Assembly (NCBI RefSeq): GCF_010093535.1
Contig: NW_022985174.1
Span: forward strand, 349,837-413,836
DNA length: 64,000 nt
Origin: Lindgomyces ingoldianus
Lineage: Eukaryota; Ascomycota; Dothideomycetes; Pleosporales; Lindgomycetaceae
Direction: 5' to 3'
Shown in pieces: positions 1-12,100 of this stretch. The notes beneath the pieces are model-generated. The model saw only the letters and a list, made by a program, of their open reading frames with translations, did no database searches and was not told where the DNA came from. Made by a program: the position numbers and the translations under genes. Positions within the stretch are counted from its first letter, which is position 1. Each line of letters begins with the position of its first letter.

Positions 1-487
1 ACAAACTCCTACAAGCCGAGCCAGAGCCTTGTCTTGCGATGCGAGACAGCGCTGTCGGGGAAGCCGGCAGCTCGTATAGATTTGCAATTGCGCGGACCAA
101 TGCCGCAAAGCCTGCCGCTGAGCTCGCTAGTCCGGCTGCCGTGGGGAAATTGTTCTCGGATACGATTTTCAACGGCATGGCCGATAGTTTGGGTACCGCC
201 AAGTCTGCATCCTCGAGTTGTTTCCTCAATGCTCGCAGTTCGCGGAAGCAAGCCTGGGTTCGCGCGCCAGACACATCTTGCGGGGAGCCGTTCAGGAGGA
301 GGGAGTCGGAAGCAGGGTACGAGGGAGAGCAGGAAGCGGTTGTATGGGTGCGGAGGTCTGATTGCGAGAGCGTGACAGAAAGGGACGAGTTAGTGGGGAG
401 GTTGAGCTTTGGGTCCCGTTTCCCCCAGTATTTTATAACGGCAATGTTGACGGGGGCGGTAGTGCTGGCACGGTAGATTTCAGCCAT
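1..487 (-). CDS. MVD1: Mevalonate diphosphate decarboxylase (5' part, runs off the window)
   Basis: This enzyme makes isopentenyl diphosphate by ATP-dependent decarboxylation of mevalonate diphosphate in the cytosolic sterol pathway. The minus-strand frame from the ATG at 487-485 is open for 162 codons to the window edge, with no intron needed. Residues 11-25 read APVNIAVIKYWGKRD, the signature start of the family. Residues 115-126 read PTAAGLASSAAG, the GHMP-kinase-type nucleotide loop. The usual protein is about 390-400 residues, so roughly 40 percent is visible. The gene is divergent from the haem lyase gene at 901. Family assignment is firm; the remainder cannot be judged. Confidence 0.95.
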   Translation of the reverse strand, partial: MAEIYRASTTAPVNIAVIKYWGKRDPKLNLPTNSSLSVTLSQSDLRTHTTASCSPSYPASDSLLLNGSPQDVSGARTQACFRELRALRKQLEDADLAVPKLSAMPLKIVSENNFPTAAGLASSAAGFAALVRAIANLYELPASPTALSRIARQGSGSACRSL

Positions 488-900
488 TGTAGAAGGAGTT
501 AGGGAGTTGCGGGGTTAGGGAGGAGAAAGTTTTGTTTATGAAGAGGCGTGGAGGGGTATATAGCGAAGGGAAGGGGACTGGGGAGGAGGAGGGGGGTTGA
601 AAACACTGTAAAATTAAGAAGAGAGAGAAGAGGGAAGCTAGAGCTGGCCTTGAGAAGCCAAAACCACCAAATCTCGCACAATTGAATGTAGACGACAGAG
701 TGAATCTAGATTTATATAGACCCCTCCGAAGCGGTGAGGTTGTTGTCGCTCGCTCGTCCAATGAGCATCTACTTATCTTGCGCCACCTACTTACCTTGCG
801 CCACACTCCTGTGGCTGAAGAACCTCCCCTCGATACGCAAAGTTTCCATAGCATCACCGAGAGCTCCGCACTGCACGCCCGCACCTCCATAGCTTCATCC
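488..900. promoter_or_regulatory. Divergent promoter between MVD1 and the haem lyase gene
   Basis: Intergenic stretch between two divergent starts. A TATATA word at 557-562 lies about 70 bases upstream of the MVD1 ATG on the minus strand, and TTTATATA at 711-718 lies upstream of the haem lyase ATG on the plus strand. An upstream in-frame ATG at 682 would add 73 residues to the haem lyase. I consider this 5' leader because the conserved CPV motif normally sits close to the N terminus. Confidence 0.4.
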
Positions 901-1752
901 ATGCCCTCCGAACAAGATCCAGCTTCCGCCTGCCCCGTCGACCACAAAACTCGGGAAGAATGGCTTAGACAGGCGAAATCGCAAAACCCGGATGGCAGTG
1001 TGCAGTCTCCACATTCGCCTCTCCAGTCTGATGGGTGCGATTCCTCGCAAGTAGACCAAACCCCTTCACCTTCCTCCTCCCGCGGGCTGCTCTCCACGCT
1101 GCGCCTCGGCACGCACCGTGAAATCTCCTCCATACCGCGTGCGCTACCTTCAGAGTCCAAAGATGGGACAGCAGGCAGACCGGCGAACAGCGAGCAAGAC
1201 ACGGGCGCAGACAAGAAGACTGGCAACTGGATTTACCCTTCGGAAGAAATGTTCTTTAATGCCATGAAGCGGAAAAGCTACAGTGCGCGGGAAACAGATA
1301 TGCAGACGATCGTTCCGATCCATAATGCCGTGAATGAGAGGGCTTGGGTGGAGATCAAAGCGTGGGAGAAAGGGAGGGGCTCTGAATCGTAAGTTCATTC
1401 TGTCCTTATCTCAGGGTCGTGCGCTAGGTTATTAGGAACTCCATGAATGGGCCTAGTGCTAATAGACTTCTGTAGTTGTGGTGGTCCCCGCCTTGCCTCT
1501 TTCTCCGGTCTCTCATCTTCCCTTACCCCCCGTGCTCGGTGGAACACACTGATTGGCTATCAAGCGCCGTTTGACCGTCACGACTGGGTTGTGGATCGGT
1601 GTGGACAGAAGATCGAGTATGTCATTGATTTCTATGCCGGGAGGGACGAGAAGAAGGCGGGGAAAGAGTTGAACTTCTTTCTTGATGTGAGGCCAAAGCT
1701 GAACAGTTGGGAGGGAGTCAAGATGAGAGCATTGAGGCTTGTGGGACTGTAG
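901..1752 (+). CDS. Holocytochrome c/c1 synthase (cytochrome haem lyase)
   Basis: Two exons, 901-1388 and 1476-1752, give 254 residues. The intron has donor GTAAGT, a GCTAAT branch-like site and a TGTAG acceptor. The enzyme attaches haem covalently to apocytochromes in the mitochondrial intermembrane space. The N terminus holds one CPV haem-regulatory motif (CPVDHKTREEWL). The core has WIYPSEEMFFNAM and then PIHNAVNERAW, whose His is the haem ligand in this family. Exon 2 has the PFDRHDWVVDRCG and YVIDFYAG motifs. A single CPV followed by DHKT resembles the cytochrome c1 form (CYT2) more than CYC3, but that choice is inference, so no symbol is given. Confidence 0.9.
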
Positions 1753-2222
1753 CGGTGTGAGGGGTTGTCTGGATGGAGCTGTAAGATTATGTATGGGTAT
1801 GGGATGAATGTATGAAAACATGAAGAAGGCTCGATTTAGATTTGATGATATATGTCTGTCACTCATAATTCAGCAAGCCTGATGGTAAATTGCATGGCGT
1901 CGAACTGTGTATAGAAAGGCATGTCCAAGCGGAGGCTCGGGAAGGCTGTCAGTGTAGAGTGCTAGTTTTGGCAAGTTGGCATTTGGGACAGAGTACGACG
2001 GCCTGATTTAATGCAGAAACGAGCATTCTCTTGGCAATTTCTCTAATTCCAGCAAGAGATTTAACAAATTAACGCCACCTTAACTATGTTCTGTGGGAGG
2101 CAATAACGTGCCATAACAGGTGCCTATAACGCCGCGCGACGCCGTGGTATAAGGACTCTTAAGAGATTACAATGCTGATGCCAATTGCAAAGGAGTAAAT
2201 GCCTCTTCTCCCAAGATATAAG
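1753..2222. other. Convergent 3' intergenic region
   Basis: Lies between the 3' ends of the haem lyase gene (plus) and PEP12 (minus). It should hold both 3' UTRs. I see no coding potential or repeat. Confidence 0.5.
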
Positions 2223-3097
2223 CTAGTCCAACACAACTGCTAAGATAATAATGACCAAAACGATAGCCAAGATGAGCAGGAGGATGCACGCCTTACTTCG
2301 GGCACTCTTCTGGTACCGATTCGCTTGGACGAGATTCTTATGTGCGCCCTGGCTGGCATCGTGCGTAACCTCGACGTTCTCCTCGATAATGTCAAGTTGC
2401 TCTCCCTGCTCGTGCACCATGTGCGCCACATCGCGGAAAAGCTCGTTGAGCTCGCCGACAGATTGCTCAATGTTGCGGATCTCGGACTCACGCTCGATGA
2501 TCAGGGATTCCTGGAAGTCGACCTCATCCTGAGATGCGAGCCGCAACTGCTCCTGCTCCTGCTGCTGCTGGAAACTGCCGTGTTCTTGGGTGGGGGAGGA
2601 TTGGTCCTGGAGGGCGGCGCGTGCGGCAGAGGCCGAGGCCTTTTCTTTTTCAATGGCTTGGCGCTGGAGCTGCTGGAACTCGGTGAGGGAGGCTTTGAAT
2701 TCGCGGTTTAGCTTCGCTTGGGTGAACTTCTGCGAGGGCTGTATCGTGAGGTGTCAGTCTTCTTCTGTCTAACCGTGAGGGTTGTTATCGATGGACGTAC
2801 CCCCACGTCCGGCCACGTCGTAACCTTCTTCAGCCCCTCTCCAATCTCCTTGAAGCTCGCGGACGTCTCATCGATGATGTCGCGCACTCGCTCTCGAACC
2901 CGCTCCGTCTCTCGCTTTGTTCCAAGCAGGGCAAGTTGGCTCGATAGACGGGATATGTTGGATGTGAGGGAGAAGAGCTTGTCGGAGAGCTCCTGGGTGA
3001 GATCGCGGAACTCGGGGTCGTCGGCATATTGTGGGTCGTCTTCCCGTCGCCAGTTGGTAGGCTGCGATTCCATGGCGGAGGAGTGCTGGAATGACAT
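2223..3097 (-). CDS. PEP12: Endosomal Qa-SNARE, Pep12/syntaxin-7 type
   Basis: Two exons, 3097-2801 and 2738-2223, give 270 residues. The intron is GTACGT...TACAG. The protein is a tail-anchored t-SNARE for traffic to endosomes and vacuole. The N-terminal half is a helical Habc-like region. The SNARE helix carries the central glutamine within MVHEQGEQLD. The last 22 residues form one hydrophobic segment (ACILLLILAIVLVIIILAV) with no lumenal tail. The ATG at 3097 gives MSFQHSSAMESQP; the frame extends upstream only through a GTG at 3109. Pep12 is preferred over Vam3 by overall resemblance, which is not decisive. Confidence 0.88.
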
Positions 3098-3549
3098 GAT
3101 TGCGACCACTTAGCAGGGCGATACGCTAGAGGACGGAGCCGGATTGTGTTAGCGACAATGTGTATTGTGAAGAAAGTGAAGCCAGAGTCGTGAAAGGATG
3201 TGCGGGTAGTATGAGGGGCCTGGAGGGGAGCGGTTGAAGGTAGTGAATGTCGCTACCTGGAAGGAGGGAACGATGCCGCGGCGAATGACGAAGCCGTGCA
3301 CGCCAAGATGAGTTACACGTGACGCGTCGGAGCTCGAGCGCGGTACCCCCGACGACGTGCTCTTGGCAAGTGTTTTGTTTGAAGAAACTCAACGAAGCTG
3401 TCCAAGGGCTTCATTTTCACCCCGAGGACGCACTTTCATTCTCTTCCCTCCTTCTGTTGTCAGCCTTTTTGATCGCTTGCTTTTGGACCTGCCATGGTAT
3501 AAATATATACCTCTACTCCAAGCGCCTTCCCCCTACAGCACCCACCGCA
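3098..3549. promoter_or_regulatory. Divergent PEP12/NDC1 promoter with a TATA box
   Basis: A strong TATAAATATATA element starts at 3498, about 52 bases upstream of the chosen NDC1 start at 3550. Its position argues that an in-frame ATG at 3319 is upstream of transcription start rather than the true initiator. Confidence 0.5.
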
Positions 3550-5515
3550 ATGGCGCCTGCCGTCCCAACGCGGCCGTATCGCGACTTCATGACGCCGGCT
3601 TTGCACCGTCGGTTCATGAGCGCCAGTCTCTACACATACGGGCTCTGTTACCTGATTGCCATCTGGATGGGCAAGTGGGATAGCTCAGTGCTCTGGTCTT
3701 TAATCCCCTTCAGCTCGGTGGGCATCCGATCGCTCCTGCTGTTCATCCCAGCTCTCTCCATATACGTCCTACGTGTCTCCCAGTGGCATGTCGGACGGCG
3801 GAACACCGCAAGGCCCGTTGAAACCTTCCTCACCTTCGCTTTCAGAAAGAACACCCTTGCGACGCTTGCAATATACAGCTTTTCCGCCTGGTTCTATAGT
3901 GAGATATACATCTGGTCGCAACCCCGGTCGGCAAGGCTGGATTTCACAGATCATGGCAAGCTGTATGAGAGGATCAAGCTGAATGAGCGGCCGCTGTACC
4001 TTCGATACCTGTTCATTTTCCTTTCTGTGGTACAGACAGTTATTCACCTGTGGAACGACTACGACAATATCGAGGTTCCCGGTCTAAGACCCAAGCAGGA
4101 ACGAAAGGACGGCGAATCAAGTCCTACCGCAAAAGCTAAGGCAATCCATGATCGCCTTCTCCAGAAATTGTGGCAAATCGTCCCGCGCGCCTTCGCCACG
4201 ATGCTCTCAACATATGGTGTTGGCAGTGTGGTCTACTTCCTCGGTCTCCGCTGGGTGCTCTGGCAATGGCACTATTGGGGTGCGCGCTTCCTCGTCAGCC
4301 TTGCGAAGACCTCGAAGCCCACTGGCCTGCCGCCTTTCTTCACTTTGTCTGCCATGTTCGTCGCCGAAGGCACCTTGCTTGCATTGCTTTGGGAGTTCGC
4401 GAACTCCACTTTCGATATATACATCTCCGAGGAGCCGCTAAAGAAAGACAAGCCCATTACCAGTGAATCCAAGGACCCTAATGGTAGTCTTCTGAATGGT
4501 CTGAAGTCGAAGAAGCAACAAGTTAATGTATGTTCATTTTAACGCCAAGCTGATGATGGATTCAAGCACTAACGTGCTCTAGAACATTGCTTTATGGGAA
4601 CTCGCAATGATAACCGACCGTTTCGACGACCGCCGAAAGAGCATCTACGGCGATCTCGACCGAAAGAAGGGACCAACCTGTAAACAGGTCACCGAGCTCT
4701 GTCTTGCCGAAATCAATCACATCACAAAGCGCATCGAAGACGCCTCCCTTGGAGCCCACAAGTCTCACGAGAATGGCAAACCAACAAGAGCGAGCCCTGT
4801 TGAACTCGTATCCCGCATCTCCCAGCCGCTTAGACAAGACCAGGTCGCCGCCCCGGAGCCCCTTCCAACAACTCGTATGGGAAGAATTGAGTGGAAAACG
4901 AGTCAAATTGCCCGAGCACATAGTTCTCCCCAAAATGCCGCCGACTCCAAAGCACGAGAGTACCTGAAGAAAGGCCAGGTCCAGCTTAACGAGGGCGCAC
5001 GCCAAGCAGAGAGCTTGTGGACAGTCTACAAAACTAAACTGGTTGCTTCCCCACTCGGCTGGCCCTGGAGAAGCTGCGTCCGGCGCCACGCCAACGCTGT
5101 CATCAATGGCACTCCATATTCCCGCCAGTCCGCAATCATGAACGCCATCACTTCGCTCACAAACCTTACAGTTGCAAGCCTAAAGGAAGACGAGTACGGC
5201 CAGTTCAACGGACAAGTGCCCGAAATCATCCGCACATTTTCATTAGCTATCAAGAAGATTGAGACATATATGCAAGGACTGGATGTTCATTGGACAGACC
5301 TGGATTGTCTCGCGAGGCAAGACACCGAGAGAAAGAAGATCCCCGAAGTCCAGGCTGTGCTGGAGAGCCTGAAGGAGGGACTGGAGAAGATCCTTCGAGC
5401 TTTCAATGAGTATCTGAGTAATATGGGAATGAGCCGGCAGGAAATTCTGGAAGCGAAGAAGTTGGTGACCCGAGAGACGCCGCACATGGTTGAGGCGAAT
5501 AGGGGTGCAGCTTAG
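3550..5515 (+). CDS. NDC1: Nucleoporin NDC1 (transmembrane)
   Basis: Two exons, 3550-4527 and 4583-5515, give 636 residues. The intron is GTATGT...CTCTAG and the junction is in phase 0. Ndc1 anchors the nuclear pore complex and, in fungi, the spindle pole body in the nuclear envelope. The N-terminal third has about six hydrophobic segments, beginning after RPYRDFMTPALHRRFM. The C-terminal half is soluble, begins with ALWELAMITDRFDDRRK, which is typical of fungal Ndc1, and ends in a helical region. It is divergent from PEP12. Confidence 0.9.
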
Positions 5516-5854
5516 CGAAGGTACCATGGATTGGGCAGAATTTGAGGCGTGTATAAATGTGTAAAAGTAGCGAGGGGAGAAACATTAATGAATTCCTAAT
5601 GACATGGACCCTTCTTCGACTTCTTCAGATCTCCATTCCTCTACGCCATAAGAGACAGTAAAACATCACTCAGCTAAGCACGTTGAGTGTTGAATGCGTC
5701 GTCTTATGCCATTCTTCATCTAGCCTTTTTGGAGCCATGAAAGCTAAAACCATAACGTTGGATCCAGACTTCTATGAACGCCTGAGCAATGCTGCACTAT
5801 TTACAGTTCGAAATGGGGTATTATCTAGAATCGCTCCTCTTCGTCTTAAACCCA
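5516..5854. other. Convergent 3' intergenic region
   Basis: Short spacer between the 3' ends of NDC1 and the SCY1-like gene. No further feature is visible. Confidence 0.5.
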
Positions 5855-8409
5855 CTACCAGGCATCTCCCCACCCTTCTTCTTCGTCTTCGGCAGCTTTC
5901 TTTCGCTCAGCCTTCGGGGTCTCCTTTTTCGGAGCAGTAACCACTTTTCGTGCCCCGGTCGCCCCGGTAGTATTCGGTCTTGCGCCAACAGCCGGTCGTG
6001 TCATCTTTGTTGCGGAAGGCTTTGCCAACCCTTTTGGTAATGGATTCTTAGCCTTTTGTTTCGATTGCGATTGCGCTGCTAACCAACCCGCAAAATCCGG
6101 CTCACCCTTATCTTCAAAAGCTGTAGTTGTTGTGTTCATGCTTGCTGTAGGTGCCCAAGGATCTTCTTCTTCCTTATCCTTGGAGACTCCGTTGTCGTCT
6201 CCAAAACCACCCCAATCATCACCGAAATCGTCTGCATCATCGAAGCCGGTTGATGTATCTGGCGATATAATGGAAGGGACTGTGTTGCCGTGTCTCGTGA
6301 GGGCCATGCCGGTTTTTGAAGTCAACGAAGCAGGCTTCTCCATCTTCAAGGTAGTCGGAGGTGGGACAGAGGATGGGCGTTGCTGTGTGGCTTGGCCATT
6401 GCTCCCGGATTGGATATCTCCACTTGCGGCAGTGAGTTTGTTGGTGAAGGACGATATCGCCCAGCCCGCCCAAGATGTATCGTTGGCGGGTGTTCCCATG
6501 CGAGGAGCGCCAGTTGTAGCGGAAGAGGCTGAGGGAGAGGGGAGAGCAGCATCAGGGAGAGTTTGAGAGTATTTACGAATGCGGGCAAGATATATATCCA
6601 GCGTTTTTTGGGCCTGGTCGCGGACCCCCTTGTCTTTGTCGACAAGCGAAGGACACATTACTGGAAGAAGCTTTGTAGCACAATCTTCTTCAGTGAAAAG
6701 GTCGGAAGTTGCAGCTAGTGCCATTAGAGCGGCGTTTCGAGCATGCACAAAGGGGTCTCGCAGCGATCTTGCGAAAGCAGCAGAGAGTACTTTTGCCCGC
6801 GTATTGGCACCTAAATTGCGTGCAATCTTCCCTAGGCAGATAGTAGTGTTCGTCCGGATGCCAGGCTGTTCGTCATTGGAGGTCTTCGCTAGGTACCGTA
6901 GCAATTCGCCATTGATGATCCGATCTGACAGCTTAGGCACCACCACAAGGACTGCCTTCACCGTTTGCTCTCTTACTACCGGGGCGACATCCGTGAATCC
7001 GGTGACCATTTGAGGGAAAATCTTGTCGTTGACCATCTTCTGAGGCAGGCGGTCAATCATCAAAGGGAGATTATCCAACAGACACACCCGGATCGCCCGG
7101 TCTGGATTTGCAAATAAACGGACGACAACGGGCGTAATCTGGCTCTCGTATTCTTCGTCGGAAAGTTTCGTCCCTATCTGCATGACAGTGCTAAAGACTT
7201 TTGCACCGCCACCGCCAAACTCGACTGATTTGAGAAGCTCGGGCAAGACCTTCATCTTGAAGAAATCTGCGGGGAAGTCATCCGCGACTTCATCCAGTTT
7301 CCCGAGAAGCTCGTCCCTCTCAGCATCACCTTTTAGACCCAGAGATTCGATATCATCGGTAACTTGAATCAAGGGCGTTTGGAAGAAACCCCCTAGGCGT
7401 CGCCCCTGATCCAGAAACTGACCCACACTCATTCGTGATTTTGGGTTTGCGTTGAGTAGCCGCTTGTAGCTCTGATGCATACTTGGAGGAATATTCTTCA
7501 TCTGTCCGAGGTGGTCACTTCCAAGGAAACTGCCATTGAAGACTTCGTGGATGAGAGTGCCAAAATTGTACGCGTCTATTGCGTGCGTAGGGTTTTGCCG
7601 CATGACTTCCCATCCACCTTTTGACACTTCTGGAGGCATATATCGCCCTGAGTCGGGGACGAGGCCGCCATAGGTCTAAATTGCAAGTCAACGCCACCCA
7701 GCCGGGAATTGATAGGTTGACTCACAGGAAGAATGGCATCGTCCTCTTTCATGGAGCTCAGGGCATCGAAGCCTCCAAGCTTCCACTCCCCGCTCTCGCT
7801 CAGGAAGACGGAGGCGGGACGGATAGAGCCGTGAACGGACGTTGCGTCGCTGTTGATGAACTTGAGGGTTTTCTGGTCGACGAAATGTCAGCCTCAACTA
7901 CCTCACCATTGCAAAACTTCTTACGGCAATGTTATGCAAGCCCCATTTCAGCGTCTCTTCAGCGAGACTCTTCCTCTTGACATACCAACTCAATGGGGTG
8001 AGCCTCTCTGTCGCAATGTAAATGTATGACTCCGTCTGCGCTGTCTTAGCTTGGGCCCTGAACAGTCCGCTGTGTGATATATACTTCTACAGTGTCTAAG
8101 ACTTTCACAACGCCCGGGTGTCGGAGGGTGCGTAGCTTGCGGACCGCATTGCGGGCCAGGGGTAGTCGAGACTTGTTCGCGCTGACGTCAAAGGAGAATA
8201 TGCTGCACTTCGAGCCATCATCCTGCGGATTTAACGTCAGCCTGATACGAAGTAATAGAAGGGTGTTAAAATAGTATCGGCCATACTCGCTTTGTGCCAT
8301 TGTACAATGTCCAGATGGATTCGTCAACGTCTACCCGATCACCAAAACTGTACCCAAAGGCCGGCCCTTTTGATATGGCCGAAGCGACTGCAGACTTGAG
8401 AAAATCCAT
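5855..8409 (-). CDS. SCY1-family pseudokinase (Cex1/SCYL1 type)
   Basis: Five exons, 8409-8287, 8222-8085, 8044-7925, 7872-7726 and 7675-5855, all join in phase 0 and give 782 residues. The N-terminal kinase fold lacks catalytic motifs: HRD is replaced within VHGSIRPASVF and DFG by GGFDAL, as expected for SCY1 pseudokinases. HEAT-like repeats follow, including RAIRVCLLDNLPLMIDRLP and PGIRTNTTICLGKIARNL. The tail is Ser/Thr/Gly-rich and ends EEEGWGDAW. Family members act in nuclear tRNA export and in COPI-linked Golgi traffic. Which role applies here cannot be read from the sequence. Confidence 0.9.
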
Positions 8410-9113
8410 GGCTGCGTAGGTCGCAGTCTCAAGACAGGCGACACCAAAAGTAAAGGGAGACCCAAGAATACATGCAAGCGTCCAGGTGTCGACTATCCAT
8501 ATCTCTCTGGCGGCTGCAGCTTGAGTGGGGCGGCAGTGGCGGTGGCGCAATGCACGTGACTTCGTGGCTTCTAGTGTTCCTCAACCGCACCTGCATACCG
8601 GTACCAGAAACAAACTTCTTCTCTCGCAACCACGATAAACTTCTCGCATGACGACCCACCCCTTCAAGGTCTGTTTGGCCGTTCAGAGGCGAGCGATCGC
8701 TCCCCTTAATCAGTTCGTCTCTATTACCGCAGGAGCAAATTTTCCACGCTATGAACACAACTAGTAAGGGAGAACTTCCTATTGTAAGAAATCCGAGTGC
8801 ACACCTCTCGCAGCCAGCAATACCGCATAAAACGCAGAATGCGCAGGTGAGAGACGCGATTTTTTCTTTTCCTAACCACGCGTTTGGCGTGCTGCGCCCT
8901 CGGGGATGAACACTGGTAAAAGGTCATATCGCATTACTCCCTTCTGATGGTTGCTATCTTTGCCCTTGCACTTGGACCGTTGCTATTTCTGCGTCTACGT
9001 GGGCGTTGCGAAGAGCCAGGTGAGGGGAGAGCAGTAGCCTCGAACGGAGCGACCTGCTGACTTTAAATATAAACTGAAAAGATCTGATATTACGTCGTCA
9101 ATGAAGAGCCGAA
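8410..9113. promoter_or_regulatory. Divergent intergenic region between the pseudokinase and PHD genes
   Basis: About 700 bases between two divergent starts. It should hold both promoters. No convincing TATA box or repeated motif was found; short ORFs inside it have no recognisable product. Confidence 0.35.
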
Positions 9114-12100
9114 ATGTCTGGAGTCTTTGAATACACTGCTAATCTTTTGAAACAGGGCCTGTCTGAAGAGCAGTCTGCTGGGTATACGGATCACCAAAAC
9201 AACCAGAATAGCACTGTTTGCCCAGTTCCAGCGTTTGCCGATAAAGATCGAGAAACAATAGATATGCCTTCAATTATCAAGGAGACCAATGAGTCGTTTC
9301 GACATGGCTTCCCTCATCATGGCCCGATGAGCGGCTTGCCAAGTTCTCTACTCTGCGACCGTGGAATTGGCCAAGTGAACGGCAAAGGGGAAGCTCAAAG
9401 TCATCAAAATAAAAAGGATCGGACGCCCCCTCTAATATCACCGCCTCCGTTGAAGCGTCAGCGTATGAGCCCTATCGAAGACCCTTTAGGTAGAGGACCA
9501 GTGAAAGAAGTCCTTGGGGAAAGGAGCCCAAAGCACCTCCTTGGTGTTAAACGCTTTCCTCGTTACGGAGACAAGCTGATGAGGCTGAAGTCATTGACAA
9601 AAGGCGTGAAAGCAGTCAAATCCGCCCCAAGTGTCGGTCGCGTCGGTCTTAGCACCAGGCAAGTGTCCCTTGAACATACCGGAAGACCCAACCTTACTTA
9701 CTGTTTAAACTTAGACACTCAGCCGAGTTCGTTGTTCCCAGTATATTTCCCAAAAAGAGCTATCAGCAAACTCGCAACTCGGACAACAAAGCACCTGCTT
9801 TCCTAAACCCTAATTCCCTCTACACTCCCGCGCGGGATGATGATGAGATGTCCATGTCTAGTGTCGTCACTCCTTCTGTTACCTCTACTGGCTCTGGCAA
9901 GGGCGTTTCTAAATGTCGGGTCTGCCAAAAGGGCTCTACCAAGACCTATGACCCTCTAATTCGATGCCCCGTGTGCTTGAAACGTCAATTCCATGAGGGG
10001 TGCCGTAAGCCCCCACTCAAGGATGGGGCCAATTGGTACGAAGCCCCCAAATCCCGGAGACCATATGCTCACGATGGTTAGGGACTCTTGGAGTTGTTTC
10101 GTTTGCATCCAGAAGGCACGGAAAGGTTTAAATTCAGTTGCACTGACACCTACCACTCTGACTAAGTACTCTCTCGCACAGACTTCCCCTCGTGATAGAA
10201 TAGGTCCAAATCTCCCAGGAAGTGCCAGAGCGGATGAGGTCTCTTCTAGAACTCCGAAAGTTGCTGAGTCTCCAAGAGTGGAGAAATCTATGACATCACT
10301 CTCTTTCACCATATCATCTGTTACCTCACATCAGAAGACAAGTCACTCGTCCACAAAGGACAGAGAAGCAATTCGGGCTGCTGAACTGTCTTCATTAGGG
10401 GATAATCTTCCTAAGCTTGGCACAGTATGGGATCGAAGGCGTGGTCCGAAGCCAGTCCCCTTGGATGAGACTACCTTGATGGCTTCGATGCAAAATGACG
10501 AACTAGACAGAATGATTCTTGAATCTACAATTCCAAATACTTCGTCTAATACGATAGGACAGCCTTTTGGCTTGAGCACTGGAAAGGATTGCTTGGAAAT
10601 CCCAAATACTCCTACTCAGAAATCCAGTCAGATACAGGTCTATAATGCGGTTCCAAGGGAGTCTCGTCTCAATGGGGCTGCCGCCATCAGCCAGTCTGGC
10701 CCAGATGACAGCTCACTAGTGTTTGATCAATCGGAGCCAAAGACGAGCCTTTCCCGTTTGATGTGGTGTCCTGTGTGCCAAAAGCAGCGGATTTTTGCGA
10801 AGCCAGGGGTCAACAAAGCAATGTGGCAAGTACCTTCGAATACTCAATCTTGAACACATTCTTCGTCTAACTGCTATAGCCAAGGATGCAAAAAGAGAGA
10901 AATCTTCGACAACGACGAGTCAATGCTCTCCATTCCAGAAACCCCAGAATCTGTGTTAGAGCCTCAAAATCGTGTGCAAGATAAATACAACGATATGCAG
11001 CCAACCCCTCAAAGTCTGAAACAACTCTATGCTCCAAGCATGTCTTGGAATCGTTTCGGCCCAGGAGGCCTTGTTGGTGCGGCTTCGAAGAAAATCGTTA
11101 CGAAGAGGTTGCCACGCGGCGAAAAATCTGGGTCCCTAATCAAATCACCACCAGAACAACTACTCTCAGTGGATCAAGAAAATTCCGGGAAATCCAAATC
11201 CCACGATTATGGGACTGAGGCAGAGACTTGTTCGCAAAACGAAGTACCAGGCGACGAAGCTAGAGTGGTTAATAACGCTGGGCTTATAACAGGAAATGTT
11301 CTTGAAGCCAATCAAGCTGGTACACTGCGACTTCCTGGCTGCCTCCACAAGTCCGGGACAAGACGTCAGCCAATTAACTTCATATCTCCACTTCCAGAAC
11401 CCTCACCTCGGCTTCATGTTTCAAGTGCACCCGCAATGGACGCTTCGACTTGCGATATATCTTCAGCTGATCCATCAAACGAATCCATATATGCTCTCGG
11501 TGTTAGTGACTCCAGTGGCTCACGGAAGCTCTCTACTCCAGGGTCGGCCAATCTCTCAGAAGGGGAAGAAACCTCTCCAGGTGAGCTCCTTAAACATGGG
11601 AATAAGCGATCATCGAGTACCAATCCCAGATCCTGCGGAAGCAAGGGGACCTACACCTTTCGAGAGATGATTGGCATGGCCTTACTCGCCGCACAAGGGC
11701 TGCCGTTGACGGCCAAAGACATAGGCGATTGGATAAGGCGTGAATTTCCCCATAAGTACAAAAAGTATCAGAAGGGGAAGGCGGTGTGGATGACTAACAT
11801 TGGTGCCATTCTTTCTCAGACCGGCGATTTTCGAAAAGAGAGAAAGGCTGAGTGGGGTGCGTATTTATGGAATTTTGAAAATGCAAGGACAAAACAACGC
11901 TATGTGGCACAATTTCCAGAATACAGCGCCAGCGAGGACAGCGATCTGATTGAGGAGCAGCATTCTAACGTGTCCTCGCTTCGGCCTCAAACACAAGACC
12001 GCGTTCGCGGTCATGGACCTTCTCCCCACAAGAACAGCAAACGGGAAGCCATACAAATAGTAGATGATACTACACCTCCAGTTTTCAGTCATGTCATGCC

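Noticed and set aside
682..900. Upstream in-frame start for the haem lyase
   Set aside because: The added residues lack family resemblance and overlap a TATA-like element at 711-718; the CPV motif fits a start at 901.
480..1226. 248-codon ORF on the minus strand
   Set aside because: It is antisense to the haem lyase exon and overlaps the MVD1 promoter; its Ser/Leu-rich product resembles nothing and mirrors codon bias of the true gene.
3319..3549. N-terminal extension of NDC1 from an ATG at 3319
   Set aside because: A strong TATA box at 3498 lies inside it, and the sequence after 3550 already begins like other NDC1 proteins.
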